Assembly (NCBI GenBank): GCA_022360735.1
Contig: JAKSCF010000274.1
Coordinates: forward strand, 1 to 24,016
Direction of reading: 5' to 3'
DNA from: Clostridia bacterium
GTDB taxonomy: Bacteria; Bacillota_A; Clostridia; Peptostreptococcales; JAAYPU01
DNA: 24,016 nt
This document shows positions 17,115 to 23,371 of the stretch, in pieces. Below the pieces are notes generated by a model. That model ran no database searches and was not told the origin of the DNA. It worked only from the letters and a program-made list of their open reading frames with translations. The position numbers and the translations under genes are program-made. Each line of letters begins with the position of its first letter. Within the stretch, counting starts at the first letter, position 1.

Positions 17115-17729
17115 ATGATTTCCGCAGGTATTATTGATACGTTTGGATTCGTTGCGATTGTAGAGGCATTGGATATGTGCTTGAAAACCGCGGATGTCCA
17201 TTTTGTAAGAATGGAAAAGATGTCGGGTGGGATTGTATCCATCGTAATAAAAGGCGATGTGGCAGCCGTAACCTCAGGGATAGCGTCAGGGGTTGAGGCA
17301 GCCAAACGGCTTGGCGGATACAGAAGACATACGATTATTGCCAGAGTCGACCATCAGACAGAGGAACTGTTGTATCGCGGGAAGCTGATCCGAGAAAACG
17401 CCGAGCTTAAAAAATCGGCAGCCAAAGACATTGCGCAAGAAAAGGATGATGAAGGCGAAGATGTGAGACAAAATCAAAATATTGTTGCAGAAGCGGTGCA
17501 ATCATCCGAAACGCCGGAAGGACCAGCTGTGTCGGATCCGGTTGAAGAATCAAAGCTTGTAAGCATGGAACTGCATGAAGAGGCACTTGTTGCCATGAGT
17601 GTGCCGGAGCTGAGAAGATTGGCCCGTCAAATAAATATAAAGACCATGGATAAAGACACCATTAAGAGGGCGCGGAAAGCAGATCTCATCATGAACATTT
17701 TATCGGGATATAAAGAAAGGGAGGAATGA
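17115..17729 (+). CDS. eutK: EutK-like shell protein: BMC domain plus C-terminal SAP/Rho-N-like domain
   Basis: The 204-residue protein starts with one BMC domain (about 1-90: IDTFGFVAIVEALDMCLKTA, IKGDVAAVTSGIASGVEAA). A charged, Glu/Gln-rich linker of about 60 residues follows, then a compact C-terminal domain (about 155-204) containing MSVPELRRLARQINIK and ARKADLIMNIL. This spacing of helices resembles SAP or Rho N-terminal helix-extended-helix folds. Enteric EutK is likewise a BMC domain fused to a C-terminal helix-turn-helix-type domain suspected of binding nucleic acid. The symbol is therefore given by architecture and position, not by certain orthology. It begins three bases after the eutL stop. 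Confidence 0.85.
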   Translation: MISAGIIDTFGFVAIVEALDMCLKTADVHFVRMEKMSGGIVSIVIKGDVAAVTSGIASGVEAAKRLGGYRRHTIIARVDHQTEELLYRGKLIRENAELKKSAAKDIAQEKDDEGEDVRQNQNIVAEAVQSSETPEGPAVSDPVEESKLVSMELHEEALVAMSVPELRRLARQINIKTMDKDTIKRARKADLIMNILSGYKEREE

Positions 17730-17733
17730 AGTG

Positions 17734-19224
17734 ATGCAAGTAGTTGATAAAGACCTTATTTCAATTCAGGAAACCCGCGATTTGTTAAGAAAAGCAAAAG
17801 CGGCACAAAAGAAGCTGGCACAAATGAGCCAAGCCGATATTGATGGAATTTGTGAGGCAATCAAAAATGTGGCACTTGAAAATGCGGATCGTTTAGCGAA
17901 GCTGGCAGTGGAAGAAACCGGATTTGGGGTTCATGAAGATAAAATCATCAAGAATTATTTTGCTGCACAGGTTGTCTATGACAGCATAAAGGACATGAAA
18001 ACCGTCGGTATTGTGAATGAGGACAGAGAGAATAAGCTGCTTGAAGTAGCTGTTCCCGTGGGCGTAATCGCAGGTTTGATCCCATCCACAAATCCAACAT
18101 CGACAGCAATCTATAAAGCATTAATCTCCATCAAAGCCGGAAATGCCATCGTGTTGTCACCACATCCCAGCGCAAGAAACTGCATTATTGAGACGGCAAA
18201 AGTGATTATTGCAGCTGCTGAGGAAGCAGGTATGCCTGAGGGGTGCATAAGCTGCGCAACTGAAATTACAATGGCAGGTACAGATGAATTGTTGAAAAAC
18301 AATGATACAAAGCTGATTTTGGCTACCGGCGGTGAGGCTATGGTCAAAGCGGCTTATTCATCGGGAAACCCTGCCCTTGGCGTGGGCCCGGGGAATGGTC
18401 CGGCCTTTATTGAAAAGAGTGCTGACTTCAGTCAAGCGGTGAAACATATCATCGATTCCAAAACATTTGACAATGGTACAATCTGCGCGTCTGAGCAATC
18501 CATCATTGTTGAAAAGGAATCAGAGGAATCAGTTCTAGCAGAGTTAAAAAAGCAGGGATGTTACATTCTGACAGATGAAGAAAAGAAACAACTTGATAAG
18601 ATATTGTTGAGCCCTAAAAAGATTATGAACCCTAAATTAGTCGGGAAAAAAGCGACATATGTTGCCGAAATGGCAAATATTGATGTCCCGGGAAATACTA
18701 AAGTTCTTATCGGAAGAGAGACAAAGGTTGGTTATGATGTTCCTTTATCAAGGGAAAAGCTTTGCCCGGTTCTGGGATTTTATGTTGTAGAGGATTGGAG
18801 AGAAGCTTGCGACCTTGCCATTGAAATTTTAAATAATGAGGGTGTAGGTCATACGATGATCATTCATTCAAAGGATGAAGAGCTGATCAAGACATTCGCA
18901 CTTGAGAAGCCGGTAAGCCGTTTCCTCATCAATACGCCGGGTGCTCTTGGCGGAATAGGTGGGACGACTGCAATCGCACCGGCATTAACACTGGGATGCG
19001 GAGCTGTGGGAGGAAGCGCCACCTCTGATAATGTTACACCATTAAACCTCATCAATTTAAGATGTGTCGCCTATGGTACTAAGGAGCTGGAAGAAATTAA
19101 AACAGCAGTGACTGCGGAAGGAAAAGGACAGCCAAAGCCGGATTCCGCAGCAGGAGCAGATTGCAATTTGGATAGAATTACCAATCTAATTTTTGAGAAA
19201 TTAAAATCGGAAAATATTTTTTAA
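17734..19224 (+). CDS. eutE: EutE, CoA-acylating acetaldehyde dehydrogenase
   Basis: The ~496-residue aldehyde dehydrogenase oxidizes acetaldehyde plus CoA and NAD+ to acetyl-CoA and NADH inside the compartment. The N-terminus (DKDLISIQETRDLLRKAKAA) is the helical lead-in typical of shell-targeted EutE. The NAD-binding region includes PSTNPTSTAIYKALISIKAG, ATGGEAMVKAAYSSG and GVGPGN. The catalytic Cys is residue 251 in DNGTICASEQS, and GALGGIGGTTAIAPALTLG lies near the C-terminus. ATG 17734 is chosen over GTG 17731, both being served by AAAGGGAGG (17716-17724). No AdhE-like alcohol dehydrogenase domain is fused to it. Confidence 0.97.
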   Translation: MQVVDKDLISIQETRDLLRKAKAAQKKLAQMSQADIDGICEAIKNVALENADRLAKLAVEETGFGVHEDKIIKNYFAAQVVYDSIKDMKTVGIVNEDRENKLLEVAVPVGVIAGLIPSTNPTSTAIYKALISIKAGNAIVLSPHPSARNCIIETAKVIIAAAEEAGMPEGCISCATEITMAGTDELLKNNDTKLILATGGEAMVKAAYSSGNPALGVGPGNGPAFIEKSADFSQAVKHIIDSKTFDNGTICASEQSIIVEKESEESVLAELKKQGCYILTDEEKKQLDKILLSPKKIMNPKLVGKKATYVAEMANIDVPGNTKVLIGRETKVGYDVPLSREKLCPVLGFYVVEDWREACDLAIEILNNEGVGHTMIIHSKDEELIKTFALEKPVSRFLINTPGALGGIGGTTAIAPALTLGCGAVGGSATSDNVTPLNLINLRCVAYGTKELEEIKTAVTAEGKGQPKPDSAAGADCNLDRITNLIFEKLKSENIF

Positions 19225-19244
19225 ATGTTTAAGGAGGAATTAAA

Positions 19245-19538
19245 ATGGCTATTACAAATGCACTGGGAATGGTTGAGACGAAAGGTCTAGTAGGAGCAAT
19301 TGAAGCAGCAGACGCTATGGTGAAAGCTGCAAATGTCGAATTAATCGGAAAAGAGCAAATCGGAAGCGGTCTGGTAACGGTAATGGTTCGCGGTGATGTT
19401 GGAGCGGTGAAGGCTGCAACAGACGCAGGAGCAGCGGCAGCAGAAAGAGTAGGCGAACTGATCTCTGTTCATGTTATTCCACGGCCCCATACAGAGGTAA
19501 ATGAAATCCTGCCAAAACAGTTTAGCGCAGAAAAGTAA
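19245..19538 (+). CDS. eutM: EutM, major hexameric shell protein (copy 2)
   Basis: The 97-residue BMC-H protein starts [20 protein letters not shown] and is nearly identical to copy 1 over its first ~80 residues. The tails diverge after [23 protein letters not shown] here against [12 protein letters not shown] there. A strong AAGGAGG lies just upstream. Having one copy in each half of the locus, each behind a different attenuator, would supply the abundant facet protein to both transcripts. The similarity suggests a duplication kept alike by selection or by gene conversion. A 14-bp perfect hairpin follows the stop. Confidence 0.97.
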   Translation: MAITNALGMVETKGLVGAIEAADAMVKAANVELIGKEQIGSGLVTVMVRGDVGAVKAATDAGAAAAERVGELISVHVIPRPHTEVNEILPKQFSAEK

Positions 19539-19562
19539 ACCCTGCAATATTCATGTCTTATT

Positions 19563-19603
19563 GAAATGTGATTGAGAAAGCTAAGCAGCCTCAATCACAT
19601 TTC
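19563..19603. other. Perfect 14-bp hairpin downstream of eutM copy 2
   Basis: GAAATGTGATTGAG (19563-19576) pairs perfectly with CTCAATCACATTTC (19590-19603) around a 13-base loop. An A-run, not a T-run, follows, so intrinsic termination on the + strand is not supported and eutT downstream must be expressed. It may act as a barrier to 3' exonucleases after the shell-protein message. It resembles in position the hairpin after the first eutM. Confidence 0.55.
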
Positions 19604-19650
19604 CTCAGAAAAAACCACTATTAATATTATTGAATTAAGGAAGTGAATCT

Positions 19651-20442
19651 ATGAGATTAATTACCGAAGATGTCGTCAAGAAAATCATTAAAAGTGGTAA
19701 TGTCATTAAAAACAATGAATTGAGGCTTCCTTCTAATTGTATGTTAACGCCATCTGCAAAATCATTGCTTGCTGACAACAAGCTGAAGCTGATTCTCATA
19801 GATGAAAATCATAGTGACAGCACGAAGGAAGGACATACCAGCGTAATGAATACTGCTACAAAAATGGCGGCAAAGTCCTTGGGCAAGTTTGAACTGGAAA
19901 GCGGGGGTTATCTGGATGAAAAACCAGAACATATGACCCAGATATACGGTTCCATGCTTGTGCCTAAAGACAATAATCGAATAAAATTTCGAGGTGAAAT
20001 AGACATCTTGATGAGTGAGATCATGAAGGTGCAGATCAGGGCGAAAGAACTCAAGGTGAATGGTCTGATTTCTGATTTGCAGGAGGTCTGCAACCATATA
20101 GGAGAAATGTCCCGAAGCGAAGTACTGGATGAACCCTTGAAATCCAATTTGATTTTAGGGTTAAATCAGAAAGAAATAAGGGCTATGTCTCATAATCCTA
20201 AAAAATATTTTGGTCGTGAACATTTGTTTAATATAACTTATGATATCGGAGAAATTCCCATCCTGCTAAATGATTTACGGGCAAAAATAAGAAAGGTCGA
20301 AATTGCTTGTTATGAAGCGTTTAAGCTGCCAGGCGGAAAAGTTGCCAGAGGCGACTTAATGGAAGGGTACAATCGGCTGTCTTCAGTTATGTATATCATC
20401 ACCTTGAAGTATTTAAGCAATCAATATGGAAAGGAGAAATAA
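19651..20442 (+). CDS. eutT: EutT, ATP:cob(I)alamin adenosyltransferase
   Basis: The 263-residue protein makes adenosylcobalamin for EutBC. The N-terminal ~50 residues (MRLITEDVVKKIIKSG, then TPSAK at 33-37) and the C-terminal four-helix part (RNRLSS-like element NRLSSVMYI; DEPLKSNLILGLNQKEIRAM; MSHNPKKYFG) align by eye with enteric EutT. The region where enteric EutT has the HX11CCX2C metal site contains no cysteines: only C30, one in EVCNHIG and one in IACYEAF remain in the protein. It may therefore be a metal-independent form. The stop is immediately followed by the next gene's ATG. Confidence 0.93.
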   Translation: MRLITEDVVKKIIKSGNVIKNNELRLPSNCMLTPSAKSLLADNKLKLILIDENHSDSTKEGHTSVMNTATKMAAKSLGKFELESGGYLDEKPEHMTQIYGSMLVPKDNNRIKFRGEIDILMSEIMKVQIRAKELKVNGLISDLQEVCNHIGEMSRSEVLDEPLKSNLILGLNQKEIRAMSHNPKKYFGREHLFNITYDIGEIPILLNDLRAKIRKVEIACYEAFKLPGGKVARGDLMEGYNRLSSVMYIITLKYLSNQYGKEK

Positions 20443-21081
20443 ATGGATCGTCAATTGGAAAAAATGGCCGATGTTATCTACGAAGGGATTCTTAACAAGC
20501 TAAAGGGACTGGGATATGTTGAGATTGAAGCTTCGGGCAGGCATGTTCATTTGTCAAGGGAAGCAGTCGAGGCGCTTTTTGGAGAAGGTTATCAATTAAC
20601 AAAAGGTAAGGATTTGTCCCAGCCCGGTCAGTATGCCTGTAAAGAACGTGTATCATTAATAGGTCCCAAAGGAACCATTCACAATGTCGTTATTCTTGGC
20701 CCTGAGCGGGAGCATTCGCAAATTGAGGTTTCAAAAACAGATGCAAAACTATTGGGCATCAATGTTCCTGTTAGAGAAAGCGGGAAAGTGGAAGGAACAC
20801 CGGGAATCACAATGACTGCAAACGGAAAAACATTAGAGCTTAATTCAGGCGTTATGGTGGCTGAGCGACACCTTCATATGAAGCCGGAAGATGCTGATAA
20901 ACTGTCGCTAAACGATGGTGACCGCGTCAACATTGAGGTTGATACGGAACGTCCGATGGTTTTCAGAAACGTCAAAGTCAGAGTCGCAGATAAAGCGGAT
21001 ACATATATGCATATTGATTACGACGAAGCGAATGCATGTGGGTTATCAGAAAAAACGTATGGTATGATCAAAAGGCCATAA
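20443..21081 (+). CDS. PduL-type phosphotransacylase (phosphate acetyltransferase)
   Basis: The 212-residue enzyme of the PduL family converts acetyl-CoA and phosphate to acetyl-phosphate and frees CoA for EutE. Paired metal-binding histidine motifs are present: HVH at residues 34-36 and HLH at 143-145 (AERHLHMKPEDA), with the conserved GPEREHSQIEVSKTDAKLLG between and MHIDYDEANACG at the end. The first ~24 residues (MDRQLEKMADVIYEGILNKL) look like an amphipathic encapsulation peptide, placing it in the lumen. It replaces the EutD-type (Pta) enzyme of enteric loci, which is not in the window. AAAGGAG at 20430-20436 supports the start. Confidence 0.95.
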   Translation: MDRQLEKMADVIYEGILNKLKGLGYVEIEASGRHVHLSREAVEALFGEGYQLTKGKDLSQPGQYACKERVSLIGPKGTIHNVVILGPEREHSQIEVSKTDAKLLGINVPVRESGKVEGTPGITMTANGKTLELNSGVMVAERHLHMKPEDADKLSLNDGDRVNIEVDTERPMVFRNVKVRVADKADTYMHIDYDEANACGLSEKTYGMIKRP

Positions 21082-21125
21082 ATGCAGATTTGCTATTTAT
21101 GCCGGAAAGGAGGGGGAAGAGAAGA

Positions 21126-21806
21126 ATGGACATTGAAAAGCTTACCAATGAAATCATGCATCGTTTATTGGAAAAGATCCAATCAGAGCAGACAGAAAAC
21201 AATGCTTCTGCAAAAAAAATGTTTCTGCAAAGTGACGGAGAAGCTGTTTCTATACCAGGGTACAAACCACATGATCTGGAGAATGCTAAAGATATAAATC
21301 AACTTTTAGAATATGAATTTTTGGTTCTTGGAAAGCTAACCGTGGATGAGCTGGCTTCAACGGCCAATGGGCAGAGCATTAATGCAAAAACCAGTGCGGT
21401 GCGACAGTTTTTGCTTACGGGTAAAAAGGTTTATATCATCGAAAATGGACTGGAACATCGAGCATATAAGGAAGTAGCAAACCCGGTATATTATAATATT
21501 TTCAGAAATTATGAAAAACAGCTGGTTCAATTTGGTGTTCGAATTATAAGCCCAATGGCTTTAGAAAAAGTCTATTCAAAAGAAACTGTTTCCAATTTAT
21601 CGACAGATGTTAAAGCTTGCCAAGTATGTGATAGCTCAAAGGAATCGTTAACTATAAATTACAGCACCAAAAAGAAATTGGTTACTCTGGAGATGGCGGT
21701 AAAAATGGCTAATGAAACTGCAGTGATACTCAAGCCAGGTACGATCATTACACCTAGTGCAAAGGATATTTTTAAAGAAAAAAATACCGATATAAAATTT
21801 GTTTAA
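21126..21806 (+). CDS. Uncharacterized eut-locus protein with EutT/EutQ-like C-terminal motif
   Basis: The frame is open from 21036, but the likely start is ATG 21126, downstream of AAGGAGGGGG (21107-21116), giving 226 residues. It opens with an amphipathic helix (MDIEKLTNEIMHRLLEKIQ) and a Gln/Asn/Ser linker, like the lumenal enzymes here. A middle alpha/beta region follows (EYEFLVLGKLTVDELAST, GKKVYIIENGLEHRAY, FGVRIISPMALEKVY). The C-terminal ~45 residues (KKLVTLEMAVKMANET, then TIITPSAKDIFKEK, TPSAK at 209-213) resemble the N-terminus of EutT in this window and that of enteric EutQ. CxxC occurs once (ACQVCD). A hypothetical gene in this position after pduL is seen in other Firmicutes eut loci, from memory. 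I cannot assign a reaction. Confidence 0.88.
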   Translation: MDIEKLTNEIMHRLLEKIQSEQTENNASAKKMFLQSDGEAVSIPGYKPHDLENAKDINQLLEYEFLVLGKLTVDELASTANGQSINAKTSAVRQFLLTGKKVYIIENGLEHRAYKEVANPVYYNIFRNYEKQLVQFGVRIISPMALEKVYSKETVSNLSTDVKACQVCDSSKESLTINYSTKKKLVTLEMAVKMANETAVILKPGTIITPSAKDIFKEKNTDIKFV

Positions 21807-21893
21807 AAGTGTTTTTCATACTGGAGCATAATCATTGGAGTATATTTACCGAACGAAAGTTAAATCTGGAAGTGTTTTTATAGGAGAAAAGAA

Positions 21894-22910
21894 ATGAATG
21901 ATAATTTACAAATTTCTGTTCAAGGTAAAAATATAAGATATGTAAAATATGGGATTGTCTGGGCTGTCTTGGCCGGCTTGATGTATGGCGTTGGTCCGAC
22001 GTTTCAAACCTATGCGTTAATGCAGGAACCTTACTTGACAACGGCAGCTCTAAGCTTAATGCTTGTTCCCATGTCTATGGCGGCGGCGCAGGATTTGACT
22101 GCTGCTATTATGGTATTAATTAAAAATATGCAGGCGGGAAAACAAAAAGAATATCTAAGGGTCATACGAACAAAGCCAGGAAAATTTGTTATATTGGCTT
22201 CAATCTTCGGAGGACCGGTAGCATTAGGTACTTATATGGCAGCAGTCGTTTTATGCGGACCTGTTTACGCAATCACAATTACTGCAATACTACCGGCAAC
22301 TGGAGCACTTATGTCACGAATTGTATTAAAGGAGAAAATAAGTCCCCGCGGTTGGATGGGAATTATTATGTGTATTATTGGCTCCGCCTTAATCAGCTGG
22401 ATGACACCGTCAGGAGACGCCTATCCTCATTTCCATCTTGGAATCCTTATGGCACTTATTACAGCTTTAGGATGGTCATCTGAAGCGGTTATATCAACAG
22501 CGGGGATGGATTTTATTGATCCTGAGGTAGCAATAGGAACGCGTTTCTTTATATCGGGAACACTTTCTTTGGTCGCATTGCCGTTTGTATCTGGCTTTGG
22601 GTTAAAGTCCTTTGAATACTTCGCTGATTCCATTACTTCCATGTCGTATGTTTGGATGATTGGTGCGGCGTTTTTTGCAGGTTTTAGTTATTACTTCTAT
22701 TATAAAGCTTGTAATGCCGCCGGCGCAGCAAGATCCATGGCGATTAACCCAAGCTATACCATTGTGGCAACGCTTTTAGGCGTAATTATATTTAAGAGTG
22801 AATTGAACTGGAATTTTTTTGTCGGACTTGTAATTCTGTTGATGGGTGCGGTTAACGTTGTGGGTAAGCCTTCAGATCTTTTATCTCTAAGGGAATCAGA
22901 TGAAATATAA
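21894..22910 (+). CDS. DMT/EamA-superfamily membrane transporter (copy 1)
   Basis: This 338-residue membrane protein has about ten predicted helices in two repeats, the drug/metabolite-transporter layout: for example YGIVWAVLAGLMYGVG, then GPVYAITITAILPATGALMS in the first half, and LGILMALITALGWSSEAV and YTIVATLLGVIIF in the second. An unusually long charged loop lies between the second and third helices (AGKQKEYLRVIRTKPGK), and it is conserved in the second copy. AGGAG (21882-21886) precedes the ATG. No EutH permease gene is in the window, so this protein is a candidate for uptake of ethanolamine or export of a product; the substrate is not shown by the sequence. The 87 bases before it contain no clear terminator or promoter. 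Confidence 0.9.
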   Translation: MNDNLQISVQGKNIRYVKYGIVWAVLAGLMYGVGPTFQTYALMQEPYLTTAALSLMLVPMSMAAAQDLTAAIMVLIKNMQAGKQKEYLRVIRTKPGKFVILASIFGGPVALGTYMAAVVLCGPVYAITITAILPATGALMSRIVLKEKISPRGWMGIIMCIIGSALISWMTPSGDAYPHFHLGILMALITALGWSSEAVISTAGMDFIDPEVAIGTRFFISGTLSLVALPFVSGFGLKSFEYFADSITSMSYVWMIGAAFFAGFSYYFYYKACNAAGAARSMAINPSYTIVATLLGVIIFKSELNWNFFVGLVILLMGAVNVVGKPSDLLSLRESDEI

Positions 22911-22931
22911 TATCGAAAGGATTGATGAAAA

Positions 22932-23213
22932 ATGAAAATGCCATTAAGATACAATATTATTAATTTATTGATTAAAAATCCGGAAGGAATGAGCCCTAGA
23001 TTGCTGCATGATCATTTATATCCGATTTACGGAGGCGAAAAACAGTGCAGTACGGAAGCCATTGACCGTCATTTGATGTCTATGAAGGGTGTTGGTCTGG
23101 TGAAGATCAAGGATGCTGATATGGACAAAAAAGGGGGTCTGGAAGTTACCTATGTAATGACAGATTACGGAATTGCCAGAGCGGAAAAATATATTCCTGA
23201 GTATATCGCATAA
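22932..23213 (+). CDS. Small winged-helix-like protein, putative regulator
   Basis: The 93-residue protein begins MKMPLRYNIINLLIKNPEGMSPRLL, a helix-turn entry typical of winged-helix domains, then has a second helical unit (CSTEAIDRHLMSMKGVGLVKI) and a beta-wing-like stretch (KGGLEVTYVMTDYGIARAEK). The TDYGIARAE ending resembles PadR- and MarR-like domains. It could be a DNA-binding regulator, but is too short and divergent for me to name a family. GAAAGGA (22915-22921) supports the ATG. It lies between two related transporter genes, 21 bases after the first and before the third ANTAR leader, so it may regulate one of them. Confidence 0.8.
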   Translation: MKMPLRYNIINLLIKNPEGMSPRLLHDHLYPIYGGEKQCSTEAIDRHLMSMKGVGLVKIKDADMDKKGGLEVTYVMTDYGIARAEKYIPEYIA

Positions 23214-23225
23214 ATAAGAAATCTG

Positions 23226-23265
23226 AAATATTACAACGAAGTAATGTTTAAAAGCGAAGCAGCTT
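23226..23265 (+). promoter_or_regulatory. ANTAR (EutV) dual-hairpin antitermination element 3
   Basis: P1 pairs AAATATTAC (23226-23234) with GTAATGTTT (23241-23249), 9 bp with one wobble, around hexaloop AACGAA (A1, G4). After two bases, P2 pairs AAGC (23252-23255) with GCTT (23262-23265) around GAAGCA (G1, G4). P2 lies within the 5' arm of the downstream terminator. It controls the second DMT transporter, placing that gene in the EutV regulon. No clear -35/-10 pair is visible just upstream, so the transcript may come from the preceding genes. Confidence 0.85.
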
Positions 23266-23315
23266 GAGTAAAATGATTTGTTTAAGGCATTTTATTTAAG
23301 AGGTTTCGCTTTTTT
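23250..23315 (+). terminator. Leader attenuator terminator 3 (upstream of transporter copy 2)
   Basis: AAAAGCGAA (from 23250) pairs with TTCGCTTTT, and after two mismatches CTTGAGTAAAATG pairs with CATTTTATTTAAG, giving a long stem with loop ATTTGTTTAAGG. T residues at 23310-23315 follow. It shares its 5' arm with ANTAR hairpin P2. Confidence 0.88.
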
Positions 23316-23371
23316 GATGAGAATTTGTAGCAAATTGTTGCAGTAAAAATCATATTAAAAGGAGAATAACA

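Noticed and set aside
19563..19603. Intrinsic terminator after the second eutM
   Set aside because: The stem is perfect, but an A-run rather than a T-run follows, and eutT downstream belongs to the same pathway.
21807..21893. A fourth ANTAR element before the first DMT transporter
   Set aside because: AACGAAAGTT can form a small GNRA-type hairpin, but there is no second hairpin with a hexaloop and no overlapping terminator.
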